This document shows, one piece after another, positions 54,177 to 62,597 of a stretch of 64,000 nt of DNA. Position 1 is the first letter of the stretch; every line of letters begins with the position of its first letter. Under the pieces are notes generated by a model. It was not told the origin of the DNA. It searched no databases and was given only the letters and a program-made list of their open reading frames with translations. Source of the DNA: Echinicola arenosa (GTDB lineage Bacteria > Bacteroidota > Bacteroidia > Cytophagales > Cyclobacteriaceae); NCBI RefSeq assembly GCF_014841125.1, contig NZ_JACYTQ010000002.1:124001-188000 (forward strand). Direction: 5' to 3'. Both the position numbers and the translations under genes were made by a program.

Positions 54177-55511
54177 TCAATTGCTTTCAATCACATGCCC
54201 TTCCTCTCTGTACAAATCCACTTCACCATCGAGCAAAACAGCAAGGACAGTGATGTCTTTGTCATATACACTTTCCGGGATATCTATGTATTTTAAACCT
54301 GGAACTTTACTCCAATACATTTTACCAACCTCCCTGTGTTCCAACTTGGTCCCATCACCAACTACCCAAATCCTATTGATTTTATTTTTCAAGCCCTTGA
54401 TCACCAACGACTCATTTACCTTATAGTCCAAGTAAATATAAAGGATGGTTTTATCCTTGGATAAGGTAGTCGGAGCAAACACATGCCCTTCCGGAATTCC
54501 TGCTTGTGTATCATAAATAGCAGATGCATGCTTAGAGGTCCAGCGACCAAACTCTTTTAAAATATTTTCAGCCTCTTCAGGAATAGTCCCGTCAGGCTTT
54601 GGCCCCACATCCAACAGCAAATTACCCCCCATATGAAGACAGTCAACAAAAATCCTCAACAGCTCATTGGGAGTTTTGTAAGCATGGTCATTGTGCTGAT
54701 AGCCCCAACTATTGTTCATCGTTAAACAGAGTTCCCAGTATTTACTATTGGGTCTTGCTACTGGCACTCCTTGCTCCGGAGTTGCATAATCACCCAAGCC
54801 TCCACCAATTCTGGAATTAACAATTATGTTCGGGTTCCACTTGATTAATTGTTCCTTGAGCTCTTTGCTCTTCCACTCTTCGGCCTTATGCTCCCAATCT
54901 CCATCAAACCAATACAGATCAGGATGGTAACTTAAAGAAAGTTCTTCCAACTGCTTGAAGTTAAAATCCACAAACTTCTGAAAACGCTCAGGGTCGTTTT
55001 TATATCGGTACTTCACCCTAGTCTGTCGATCATAGTCAGGATGAGACCAATCTAAAACAGAATAGTACAATCCTTTTTTTACTCCCTGCTCTTCCAAAGC
55101 TTCCATAAATGGACCTATCAAATCCCGTTTGGCAGGAGTTTTCTTCACAACCGTCAAATCACTCACTTTACTATCCCACAGAGCCACACCGTCATGGTGC
55201 TTTGCAGTAATTACCGCATATTTTGCCCCTGACTCACTGATCAGCTCGGCCCATTTCTGAGGATCATAGTTGGCAGCAGTAAAACCATCAAGCTGCTTCA
55301 TATAATCTTCATAGGAAATGTAGTCATTAAAAAAAGACCAAGACTCATCTATCCCGTTCACAGCATATATGCCCCAATGCAAAAAAATACCTAGCTTGGC
55401 ATCTTGAAACCAATCCATCTTGGCCTCTTCTTTTGATTCTTGACCAAAAACACTTCCAAGCATCAGCCAGCCTGTCAAGAGCAACACGATCTCCGTTTTC
55501 CAATTCTTCAT
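54177..55511 (-). CDS. Secreted alpha-L-fucosidase, glycoside hydrolase family 29
   Basis: A 444-residue enzyme with a Sec signal peptide (1-23, ending VFG-Q). The GH29 TIM barrel has WFQDAKLGIFLHWGIYAVNG (34-53), AVITAKHHDGVALWDSKVSD (99-118) and the nucleophile Asp203 in PDLYWFDGDWEH. The C-terminal beta domain runs from about residue 350. It removes terminal alpha-L-fucose from glycans. It is monocistronic, well away from the FucP-type permease operon at 25-30 kb, but could supply fucose to it. Confidence 0.92.
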   Translation of the reverse strand: MKNWKTEIVLLLTGWLMLGSVFGQESKEEAKMDWFQDAKLGIFLHWGIYAVNGIDESWSFFNDYISYEDYMKQLDGFTAANYDPQKWAELISESGAKYAVITAKHHDGVALWDSKVSDLTVVKKTPAKRDLIGPFMEALEEQGVKKGLYYSVLDWSHPDYDRQTRVKYRYKNDPERFQKFVDFNFKQLEELSLSYHPDLYWFDGDWEHKAEEWKSKELKEQLIKWNPNIIVNSRIGGGLGDYATPEQGVPVARPNSKYWELCLTMNNSWGYQHNDHAYKTPNELLRIFVDCLHMGGNLLLDVGPKPDGTIPEEAENILKEFGRWTSKHASAIYDTQAGIPEGHVFAPTTLSKDKTILYIYLDYKVNESLVIKGLKNKINRIWVVGDGTKLEHREVGKMYWSKVPGLKYIDIPESVYDKDITVLAVLLDGEVDLYREEGHVIESN

Positions 55512-55740
55512 TCTAAATACTTTGTTAGTAAATTATGTAGTCTTCAAATTTACAAATTTTAAAATATTAAACTATCCATTCACATATCTTGCATTTTTTT
55601 ATAAATCCAATAATTGAATATCCTATTTTTTCAACACCAATTCTCCGCCCAACTTTATAAATCTGATCAACTATACTTTCAACCAGCCCTAGGTCTCAAA
55701 TATTATTTTTAATTTTATCAAAACCCAAGTACAATTCTGT

Positions 55741-58260
55741 ATGAAACTCAAGCAGCTTATAAGACTAAGTCTTTTAATCTCATTTTTGCTCTCCCCTTAT
55801 ATTGCACAGCAGGCATGTGCTATACAAACTGCAGGTGACATATTATCTTTAGGAGACTCATTGCTTAGCACTAACACAGATAGCGCCTCACAAAAAAAGA
55901 CTAAAAAAGATACGGTCGTCCAAGAACGCTCGATTAACAACATCATATATGCACTCCAAGACTACATCATCACCACCAACCATATCAATAAAGTACTAGA
56001 AAGAGACATTGACACCCTAGAATTAAGCATCAACCTCCCAACCACAGAGAGAAGGTTGGACCTGGTGCGAAACAGGCTTGAAGAAAGGGATAATGACATC
56101 AACCTTAGATACCTCAGCGCCCTCAAGAATTTCACCAATTACCAGACCCGGCAACTCGCTCAATGGAAAGAAAAAATCGACGCCAAAGACTATGAAATTT
56201 CGGCTGCAAAGGATTCCTTAAGAAAAATAAAAAACGATGAAATTCTTAACCTATCCATCAAGGACCCTGAAACCCTCCCTACATTTCAAAACCTTCTAAG
56301 TGAACTAAATACACGAATAAAAACTGCAGACAGCCTCTACCTTAATCAACAATTAATATTGGCCGGATACCAAAGCAGATTGTCCCGAGCCATAATCGAG
56401 ATCAATGATTTCAAAGAAGAAATTGAAGAAAGGGAAAACATTCTGGAGCGAGCACTATTCAACAAGGAGGTTAACTACATCTGGGAGCCAAAATCAGTTG
56501 AAACCAAAAAGAAAATATGGGATGTCATCTCCCATTCCTATCTTATCAACCGTGTAATCCTCAGTGGATATGGAGAAGTCAATAAACCGACGCACATACT
56601 GGTCTTTTCTTTGGTCATTTTGGCATTTCTTTGGATCAGGTACTTGCTGAGACACATTAAATCAGAAAAAGAATTTTCTGAGATTATTTTACAAAGGACA
56701 AGGTTTATTCCTAAACATCCTTTTTCTTCAGCACTGATCATTATTCTACCTATCACCCCTTTCTTCTACCGGTCTCCCCCGGTAATTCTAACAGTAAGTG
56801 TACTGGCATTGATGATGATTGTCACGACAATTTTGATCAGAGCAATTGTAAGCAAAAAGGTTTTTGTTTTTTGGTTAATTTTCCTGACCATCTTTATCGT
56901 TTACTCCTTAAGCAATCTTTATATAGAAACGGCATTTGAAGAAAGATGGAGCTTATTTATACTGAGCATCCTGAGCATTGCTTTAGGCTATCATATTATC
57001 AGTTCTATCAGGAATTCCACCCTCACCCACCCAAAATACATTATATTCTTGATTCAACTTTTTTTAATCATTCAAGGACTTTCTGCTTTTGCCAATATAA
57101 TGGGTCGCTACAGTCTGTCCAAAATATTGGGAATAGCGGCTACCACCTCTTTGATGCAGGCCATCGGACTATATGTATTTGTCTTAGTCATTCTGGAAGC
57201 CATCTACCTTCAAATTGAAATGAGCAAAAAAAGCTCTAAAGATTACACTGCCTACTTTGATTTTCAAGACATCCAGGAAAAAGTCCAAAAGATTTTTGTT
57301 TTCATTGCTTCAGCCATTTGGTTCTATTATTTAGCCGTTAACCTGACCGTTTATGACTATATATACGCTAACATATCATTGTTCCTATCTGAAGAGAGAA
57401 AAATAGGAAACTCTGTTTTCACTTTTGGAAGTGTATTGACCTTCATCATCATCATTTGGATTTCAGCCATCATCTCCAAGTATATTTCCTATTTTGCAGA
57501 GGCCAAGGACCAAAAGTTAGCTGCCAACCGAAAACAAAGATTAGGTTCCTCCATCCTGCTGATCAAACTTGCCATCTTCACCATAGGTTTCCTACTCGCT
57601 GTCACTGCAGCTGGAATACCCCTGGACAGTGTAGCCATTGTCCTAGGCGCCCTTTCAGTGGGTATTGGCTTTGGTCTCCAAACGATCATCAACAACTTGG
57701 TATCCGGGGTAATTTTAGCATTCGAACGGCCTATCCAAATTGGTGATGCCATCGAAGTCGGTGGCCGAAGCGGAGTAGTGAAGGATGTAGGGATCAGGGC
57801 TAGTAAAATACAAGCCTATGACGGCTCGGAAGTCATCCTTCCCAATGGAGACCTACTCTCCCAACACCTGATCAACTGGACCCTTTCCAATAAAAGAAGA
57901 AGAATAGAATTAATTATAGGAGTGGCATATGGGAGTGATTCGGATCAGGTGGAATCCATACTCACAGTCATCTTGGAAAGGGAAGGTATTCTCAAAAACC
58001 CTAAACCAAATGTTTACCTCCAAAATTTTGCGGACAGTGCTGTGGAATACCGACTTCTTTTCTGGGTGAATGATTTCGACACTTGGGTAGACATGAGGAA
58101 CGAAGTCATGAAAGAGATTTATAAAACCTTCGGTAAAGAAAACATTGAAATCCCATTCCCTCAACGTGACCTTTACATCAAATCCATGCCCGACTTCCCT
58201 ACCAAAAACAGCCCCAAAACAGATTCAACAGGGGATAGTAGGAAAAAAGAAGAAAATTAA
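55741..58260 (+). CDS. Large mechanosensitive channel (MscS superfamily, MscK/YnaI-like with periplasmic domain)
   Basis: An 839-residue protein. A signal peptide (about 1-28) is followed by a coiled-coil periplasmic domain (about 60-250, many Glu/Lys/Leu heptads), about 10-11 TM helices (290-640), and the MscS core (about 610-800). The core includes the pore helix DSVAIVLGALSVGIGFGLQT, the beta domain RPIQIGDAIEVGGRSGVV and the C-terminal segment NGDLLSQHLINWTL. It responds to membrane tension in the inner membrane, and the extra domains probably tune gating. The basic, Ser/Lys-rich tail is short. It is monocistronic, followed by the tRNA-Asn promoter. Confidence 0.9.
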   Translation: MKLKQLIRLSLLISFLLSPYIAQQACAIQTAGDILSLGDSLLSTNTDSASQKKTKKDTVVQERSINNIIYALQDYIITTNHINKVLERDIDTLELSINLPTTERRLDLVRNRLEERDNDINLRYLSALKNFTNYQTRQLAQWKEKIDAKDYEISAAKDSLRKIKNDEILNLSIKDPETLPTFQNLLSELNTRIKTADSLYLNQQLILAGYQSRLSRAIIEINDFKEEIEERENILERALFNKEVNYIWEPKSVETKKKIWDVISHSYLINRVILSGYGEVNKPTHILVFSLVILAFLWIRYLLRHIKSEKEFSEIILQRTRFIPKHPFSSALIIILPITPFFYRSPPVILTVSVLALMMIVTTILIRAIVSKKVFVFWLIFLTIFIVYSLSNLYIETAFEERWSLFILSILSIALGYHIISSIRNSTLTHPKYIIFLIQLFLIIQGLSAFANIMGRYSLSKILGIAATTSLMQAIGLYVFVLVILEAIYLQIEMSKKSSKDYTAYFDFQDIQEKVQKIFVFIASAIWFYYLAVNLTVYDYIYANISLFLSEERKIGNSVFTFGSVLTFIIIIWISAIISKYISYFAEAKDQKLAANRKQRLGSSILLIKLAIFTIGFLLAVTAAGIPLDSVAIVLGALSVGIGFGLQTIINNLVSGVILAFERPIQIGDAIEVGGRSGVVKDVGIRASKIQAYDGSEVILPNGDLLSQHLINWTLSNKRRRIELIIGVAYGSDSDQVESILTVILEREGILKNPKPNVYLQNFADSAVEYRLLFWVNDFDTWVDMRNEVMKEIYKTFGKENIEIPFPQRDLYIKSMPDFPTKNSPKTDSTGDSRKKEEN

Positions 58261-58314
58261 CCACCTGAAATCGAGCACAAAAGAAAAATCAAACAACTTT
58301 TTTCTACCCCATAT

Positions 58315-58345
58315 TTGGAAAAAAATAAACAACCTGCTATGTTTG
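58315..58345 (+). promoter_or_regulatory. Promoter of tRNA-Asn
   Basis: A -33 TTG (58315-58317) and a -7 TATGTTTG (58338-58345) with a 20-base spacer, close to the Bacteroidota consensus. The tRNA begins 40 bases downstream. Confidence 0.7.
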
Positions 58346-58385
58346 CATCACGTTAAACAAACGGGTTAGCGAAAACAACAAAAAT

Positions 58386-58459
58386 TCCTCCTTAGCTCAG
58401 TTGGTTAGAGCATCTGACTGTTAATCAGAGGGTCCTTGGTTCGAGCCCAAGAGGAGGAG
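58386..58459 (+). tRNA. tRNA-Asn (anticodon GTT)
   Basis: A 74-base cloverleaf: acceptor TCCTCCT/AGGAGGA with discriminator G, D arm GCTC/GAGC, anticodon arm TCTGA-CTGTTAA-TCAGA giving GTT, and T arm CTTGG-TTCGAGC-CCAAG. The accessory-looking region begins immediately downstream, and tRNA genes are common integration sites. Confidence 0.97.
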
Positions 58460-58468
58460 CTGAAAATC

Positions 58469-58505
58469 AGCCACTTACAATTAAAAATAGTAAGTGGCTT
58501 TTTTA
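58469..58505 (+). terminator. Terminator of tRNA-Asn
   Basis: Perfect 10-bp arms AGCCACTTAC / GTAAGTGGCT with an 11-base loop, followed by a T run. Confidence 0.9.
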
Positions 58506-58614
58506 TTTGCAAAAAATTTGCAAAATATTGACGCTATTCGATCCCTCATTTGCAAAAGGAATTCCAAAAGAAGATAATTATCTAAAAATCAATAAGTAAA
58601 GTAACAATAGACTA

Positions 58615-58956
58615 TTAAACTTTTTTGAGTTTCCGGTCTTTGAACTTTCTTCTAGGATTAAAGCTAACCCCTTCGATTTTTTCACTTTTATTCCCAGATT
58701 TGATCCACTCTTTAATTTCCTGTCTAAAGAAATAAAGTTTGCCTGCCTTTTTATGATAAGGAATCAGTTCCCTGGATACATAACTGTAGATGGTTTGCCT
58801 TTTCAATTCCAATAAATCACATATCCTGCTTAAGGTTAATACCTCTTCAGTCTGATTTTCTGAACAGCCGTTTTCATGGATAGCATTTAAAATCAATTTG
58901 TTTTGCTCGGTTAACTGTGATACTGCCAGAGGAAGGTCTTCAAATTTTAAGTCCAT
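58615..58956 (-). CDS. Excisionase/MerR-like helix-turn-helix protein
   Basis: A 113-residue protein. A central HTH_17-type domain (about 40-90: LTLSRICDLLELKRQTIYSY and LIPYHKKAGKLYFFRQEIKEWI) is the kind found in excisionases and regulatory proteins of Bacteroidota integrative and conjugative elements. The C-terminus is strongly basic (RRKFKDRKLKKV). It begins 160 bases after the tRNA-Asn terminator on the opposite strand. No integrase gene is seen in the window. Its divergent promoter region contains the 11-bp inverted repeat at 58994/59082. Confidence 0.75.
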   Translation of the reverse strand: MDLKFEDLPLAVSQLTEQNKLILNAIHENGCSENQTEEVLTLSRICDLLELKRQTIYSYVSRELIPYHKKAGKLYFFRQEIKEWIKSGNKSEKIEGVSFNPRRKFKDRKLKKV

Positions 58957-58993
58957 GGATGATTGGTTTAGTTTATAGAAAAGCCGATGCTAA

Positions 58994-59092
58994 TGATTTC
59001 AGTGAGAAAATATTCACCAGTAGGACCGTAGTGGGGTGAAATATTTTTGGTAATTTAAATTTGGGAGACAGAAAACAGTCACACTGAAATCA
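58994..59092. repeat. 11-bp perfect inverted repeat pair flanking a promoter
   Basis: TGATTTCAGTG (58994-59004) and CACTGAAATCA (59082-59092) are exact inverse copies, 77 bases apart. They lie in the divergent region between the HTH gene and the small gene at 59169, with a TAAATTTG -7 element between them. They could be paired operators or recombination arms. Confidence 0.5.
59056..59063 (+). promoter_or_regulatory. -7 element (TAAATTTG) upstream of the small gene/nucleotidyltransferase pair
   Basis: An exact TAnnTTTG match about 105 bases before the ATG at 59169. No TTG is at the ideal -33 distance. Confidence 0.4.
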
Positions 59093-59168
59093 GTATTAGG
59101 AACCCTTATAAAGTGCCGTATGGGGGTCAAATTATGAAAAAACCTAAACCTAAGCTAAATTAGTCAGT

Positions 59169-59390
59169 ATGAAACCTTCTGATAAAAAGATATATTTCAT
59201 TGAGGACAATGAAGATATTATAGATCTTATGGTCAAAAATGCCCTTTCCTCCACAATGGAGGACAACTTAAAAAAGTATTGTCAGCATTTAGCTTTTAAC
59301 TTTTCCTTATCTGGTGTGGACATCCAAAATCATAAAATGGAAAAGAAAATTTATTTTATAGAGGATAACAATGTCAGGAAAGAAAAATAA
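59169..59390 (+). CDS. Small protein preceding the nucleotidyltransferase (possible antitoxin-like partner)
   Basis: A 73-residue protein. The middle part (NALSSTMEDNLKKYCQHLAF then SLSGVDIQNHKMEKKIYFIE) resembles short proteins often encoded just before Bacteroidota nucleotidyltransferases. The segment KKIYFIEDN occurs twice, at residues 6-14 and near 59-67. The second copy is the usual C-terminal ending; the first looks like a duplication, and translation might instead begin at Met24. Its last 20 bases overlap the nucleotidyltransferase start, so the two are coupled. A toxin-antitoxin role is inferred only. Confidence 0.5.
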   Translation: MKPSDKKIYFIEDNEDIIDLMVKNALSSTMEDNLKKYCQHLAFNFSLSGVDIQNHKMEKKIYFIEDNNVRKEK

Positions 59391-59892
59391 CAGCCTTCCA
59401 GATAATTTTTCGGAATTCATAAAGGCACTGAACGCGAATAACGTGGAATACTTAGTAATCGGAGGATTCGCAATGGGCGCCTATGGATATATTCGGAGCA
59501 CTGGTGACCTTGATATTTTTATTAATGCAACAACAGACAATGCTAAAAGAGCTATTAAGGCATGTACCGACTTTGGGATTGATAAAGAAGACGTTACCGA
59601 AGAAATGTTTTTAATCCCCAAAATGGTAGGAATCGGACAACCTCCCTTAAGGATAGAAATCTTAAAAAAGCTGGATGTTGTAGACTTTAACTTAGCCTAC
59701 AAAAGAGCTGAAAAAAAACATATCGATGACCAAATAATCCCAGTTGTTTCCTTAGACGATCTTATCCTGCTAAAACAGGCCGCTGTTAAAGACCGAAGCA
59801 AGGAAAGAGATATTGAAGATTTAAATTATCTTAAAAAGCTAAAGGCTACTCTCAAAGGACCAAACAATAAGAAAAGATGGAAGTTTTGGTAG
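59371..59892 (+). CDS. Nucleotidyltransferase-fold protein (MNT/AbiEii-like)
   Basis: A 173-residue protein. The catalytic core LVIGGFAMGAYG (28-39) and GDLDIFINAT (45-54, metal-binding Asp46 and Asp48) is typical of minimal nucleotidyltransferases. A third acidic residue is in LRIEILKKLD, and VSLDDLILLKQAAVKDRSKERDIEDL resembles the C-terminal helices of AbiEii/DUF6036-type proteins. Such proteins transfer nucleotides to protein or tRNA targets and often act in toxin-antitoxin or phage-defence pairs. It overlaps the 73-residue gene by 20 bases. The basic tail KKRWKFW is unusual. Confidence 0.7.
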   Translation: MSGKKNNSLPDNFSEFIKALNANNVEYLVIGGFAMGAYGYIRSTGDLDIFINATTDNAKRAIKACTDFGIDKEDVTEEMFLIPKMVGIGQPPLRIEILKKLDVVDFNLAYKRAEKKHIDDQIIPVVSLDDLILLKQAAVKDRSKERDIEDLNYLKKLKATLKGPNNKKRWKFW

Positions 59893-60073
59893 CATTACCT
59901 TTTCAAGCAAAACCCAATTTCAGATTCTCCTCAACCCACTGATTTAAAGAATTTTTGAATAACGTAGGATTTAATTATTATAGGGCTAAACTTTACTTTT
60001 ACGCCAGGAACGACTCTACTATGTCGGAAAAATCCATTACAGAAGGATACCATTCACTTTTAATAGTTCAGCA

Positions 60074-60174
60074 AAAATCCGACTACGAAGGATTTTGTTC
60101 CCACGAATTCAAATGGAACTTCAAGGTGGGATTGTGGCACAATCCTACATCTTGCTCATCGCTTGGATGCGATG
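60074..60174. repeat. Cluster of three consecutive hairpins
   Basis: AAAATCC/GGATTTT (loop 9), GGATTGTG-G-CACAATCC (8-bp arms, one central base) and CATCGC-TTGGAT-GCGATG (6-bp arms) follow one another within about 100 bases. The arrangement suggests a structured RNA or extragenic repeat. Confidence 0.4.
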
Positions 60175-60450
60175 CCGTACTTTGACTAATTATCTGCCTT
60201 TCATTGTAAAATGGATGCTTGCGTTGATCTACATTTGCAACCTGTATCCTCAAATTTCGGGCATTTACAATGCCTAAATCAGATTTCGATATGAAGCCAT
60301 CAAACTGATTCAATTTTTTAACCTTAGGCTTGTCCACTGAAGTTTTCAAAATGGCCCACTTTAACAATATCTCGATTAGAGCACCAACCTAAACGAATAA
60401 CCATCTAACTTATAAAACAACTATACATCTTCTACATCATAGTGGTACCA

Positions 60451-60493
60451 AAGCTAGGGCAAAGCTGGGGTAAAGCTGGGGTAAAGCTGGGTA
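60451..60493 (+). repeat. 11-bp tandem repeat, four units
   Basis: Units AAGCTAGGGCA, AAGCTGGGGTA, AAGCTGGGGTA and a shorter AAGCTGGGTA follow head to tail. They are directly followed by TATACCC and the inverted repeat TGACCC-TT-GGGTCA. Confidence 0.8.
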
Positions 60494-61240
60494 TACCCTG
60501 ACCCTTGGGTCAATGATTTTCCCAAAAAGTACAATTTAGCATAAAACAATATCCCAGAAACAACATTTATCATCATCCACTTCTCCCTGCCTTATTGCTC
60601 TATTGAAATATTATGAGTTGTGACCACACTAGTCCATTCACTCCTCTTGGATGCCACCTTATAACGGGAAGGAATAAAGGTCAAGGGTGCTGACGGCAGG
60701 AAGCATTCACTTGCCCTTGATCGTTTTCCTGACCGGAATATATTTGCAGAAAGGTGGAGTGGATCCCCATGAAACCGTCATTAGGAACAACAAGTTATCC
60801 CGGCTCCTCCCAACCTGCTTTAACAGGTATACTTGACTTTTTGTTAAGATCAACAACAACACCTTTCAACCCTTATGATCAGAATTTACCTCCATCAAAG
60901 GCTGCGAGTCCCGAGCACCTTTCCCCCGACTTTGGAGGCTGAAAAGAGGGTTTTGTATACAAAACTACATCTTGCTGTTACTTTTTCAGTACCCTAATTA
61001 GAATAAGTCTTCCATATTATTAATCCAATGCTTATTATTTCTTTCAGGCCCCAACCCTGTCTTTTTAACTCAAACCAATACCATTACCCCAAGCATTTAA
61101 GCATCAAATATTGAAATTTAATTAATAACATGTTTTATAAAAATGATCATTATATATTGTACTTTCTTAAAAGAAACAATTTCTTTTTCACTAATTTATT
61201 TCTATAATTTTTGTTAAAGGAAATTTGATATTCTCCTGAA

Positions 61241-62167
61241 TCAGTTGTTACACAAAAAGTCCTCATTTTTTTCAAAAACCATCCTATAGTGATCCATGAT
61301 TCCTTTTTCAAAACACCTTTTATTGGGACTCGTCGAAAATATAGTAAATCGGTCTTTTAGTTGTCCTTTAAACAAAAACTTGAACAATAGCGATAAGTAA
61401 ATCGCATACTTATATATGCTGAAAGCCCTGAATCTTATCCTCCATTGCCTGATAGTTTCTATATAATCCAGTCGGCCGCTATTTTTAGAAATGAGCCTAA
61501 AATAGGGAGCTGCACTTCTAGAAATCATTTTTGTTCCATAAGGCAACCAAGAACCTGGGAATTCCTTGATCATCAATGCCATTAAATGGCTTGGAGTATC
61601 CTTTTTAGCCGTGATCTTAATATCTTTATAATCAATCATGTTTTCACCAAAGACCATAGATTGGATATATACCTTACCACCTGGTAATAATAAATCATAA
61701 ACAGTTTTAAAAAATTCACGGTAAATTCTTTCCTGGTTCCCTTCTTTCCATTCTTCTATCGAACAAAAATGTTCCAGGGCCCCAATGCAGACAATACTAT
61801 CAAACTTACCTATTTCATCCACTGTAACCTTTCGGCAGTCTTTAACCAGGACATCAAAGCCATTCCTTTCACACGCAAGGGCTTGTCCCCTGGACATAGT
61901 GAGACCAAGGCAACTTGCCCCAATTTCCTCTTTTATAAAATTCATAAAACCTCCCCATCCACATCCCATATCCAGTACCCTACTATCTTTTGTTATATTA
62001 AGGCTTTTAGCTACATACCGATGCTTTTCATGCTGAGCATATTCCAGGGACCTGGAAAAATCGCCATCATATTTTGCCCCGCTGAAATCTGCCATTTCCC
62101 CAATACTCAACCGGAAAATTCGATCGATTGCTGTATAGGTCTGATCTAAATCTTTCTTATTGGCCAT
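61241..62167 (-). CDS. CFA-synthase-like SAM-dependent methyltransferase
   Basis: A 308-residue class I methyltransferase. SAM motif I is RVLDMGCGWGGFMNFI (63-78), followed by CLGLTMSRGQA (87-97), the position of GxTLSxEQ in cyclopropane-fatty-acyl-phospholipid synthases, and CIGALEHFCSIEEW (about 131-144). The C-terminal part (YIETIRQWRIRF) matches the family. It lacks the N-terminal domain of E. coli CFA synthase, so it is a short form. The likely action is methyl or methylene transfer to a lipid double bond. It lies 157 bases downstream of the small gene/desaturase pair, on the same strand. Confidence 0.8.
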   Translation of the reverse strand: MANKKDLDQTYTAIDRIFRLSIGEMADFSGAKYDGDFSRSLEYAQHEKHRYVAKSLNITKDSRVLDMGCGWGGFMNFIKEEIGASCLGLTMSRGQALACERNGFDVLVKDCRKVTVDEIGKFDSIVCIGALEHFCSIEEWKEGNQERIYREFFKTVYDLLLPGGKVYIQSMVFGENMIDYKDIKITAKKDTPSHLMALMIKEFPGSWLPYGTKMISRSAAPYFRLISKNSGRLDYIETIRQWRIRFRAFSIYKYAIYLSLLFKFLFKGQLKDRFTIFSTSPNKRCFEKGIMDHYRMVFEKNEDFLCNN

Positions 62168-62324
62168 AATTCAATCCATTAATAAAATTAGAGAATATTA
62201 GAATGTCATAAAAAGTACCGTTGCTTTACTCAACCCATATCTTTAATAAAAAGTTATACTGCCCGTAAATACACACTTACCTTTAAGGTAGTATTGTTGA
62301 CCTACGAAGTGTTTATTATGAAGA

Positions 62325-62597
62325 CTAGAAACTACTGAATTTCTTTTCAACTCCTTTCTCATAAAAACTCCTATGAAATTCATTTCTAAGGACATGCCAT
62401 TTCCCACCCATGCTATGCTCCATTCTTACCTCCTTAACAACCGTAAAGTCTTCCTTATTCTTGAGGCTTTTTTGGATCATCTTATCGTAAATAACCACAT
62501 CCAATTCCTCATTATTTAGATAGTAGTTCCTTTGTGTAAACCTATTGTCCAAACGCTCATCATAAATCTGCCTCGTAATTTCCAGAAATGTCTTCAT
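62325..62597 (-). CDS. Small protein translationally coupled to the desaturase
   Basis: A 90-residue protein, not recognised. It is rich in charged and aromatic residues (RQIYDERLDNRFTQRNYYL, VVIYDKMIQKSLKNKED), with no signal peptide or TM segment. Its start codon overlaps the desaturase stop codon by ATGA, so the two are translated together. Being between a desaturase and a lipid methyltransferase, it may be a partner or electron-transfer/assembly factor; this is speculation. Confidence 0.6.
   Translation of the reverse strand: MKTFLEITRQIYDERLDNRFTQRNYYLNNEELDVVIYDKMIQKSLKNKEDFTVVKEVRMEHSMGGKWHVLRNEFHRSFYEKGVEKKFSSF

Larger units (their letters stand above)
59893..61240. other. 1.35-kb gene-free, repeat-rich region
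   Basis: No credible gene is seen. The region holds three consecutive hairpins (60074-60096, 60129-60145, 60157-60174), an 11-bp tandem repeat (60451-60493), an inverted repeat TGACCC-TT-GGGTCA (60499-60512), and 9-bp inverted arms GGTCAAGGG/CCCTTGATC (60679-60722, one mismatch). The last 250 bases are AT-rich and featureless. Remnants of mobile elements or a repeated extragenic element are likely. Confidence 0.5.

Noticed and set aside
59955-60367. Overlapping short frames on both strands (59955-60185 +, 60083-60367 -)
   Set aside because: They are mirror frames over a hairpin cluster without recognisable domains; more likely repeat DNA than genes.
60451-60493. CRISPR array
   Set aside because: The units are 11 bp and head to tail with no spacers; no cas genes are present.
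60641-60650. CTCCTCTTGG, an inverted 10-bp match to the tRNA-Asn 3' part (possible attachment site)
   Set aside because: It is in inverted orientation and only 10 bp; integration leaves direct repeats, so it is probably chance.
60754-60942. 62-codon frame
   Set aside because: No family resemblance and no promoter; it lies in the repeat-rich gene-free region.
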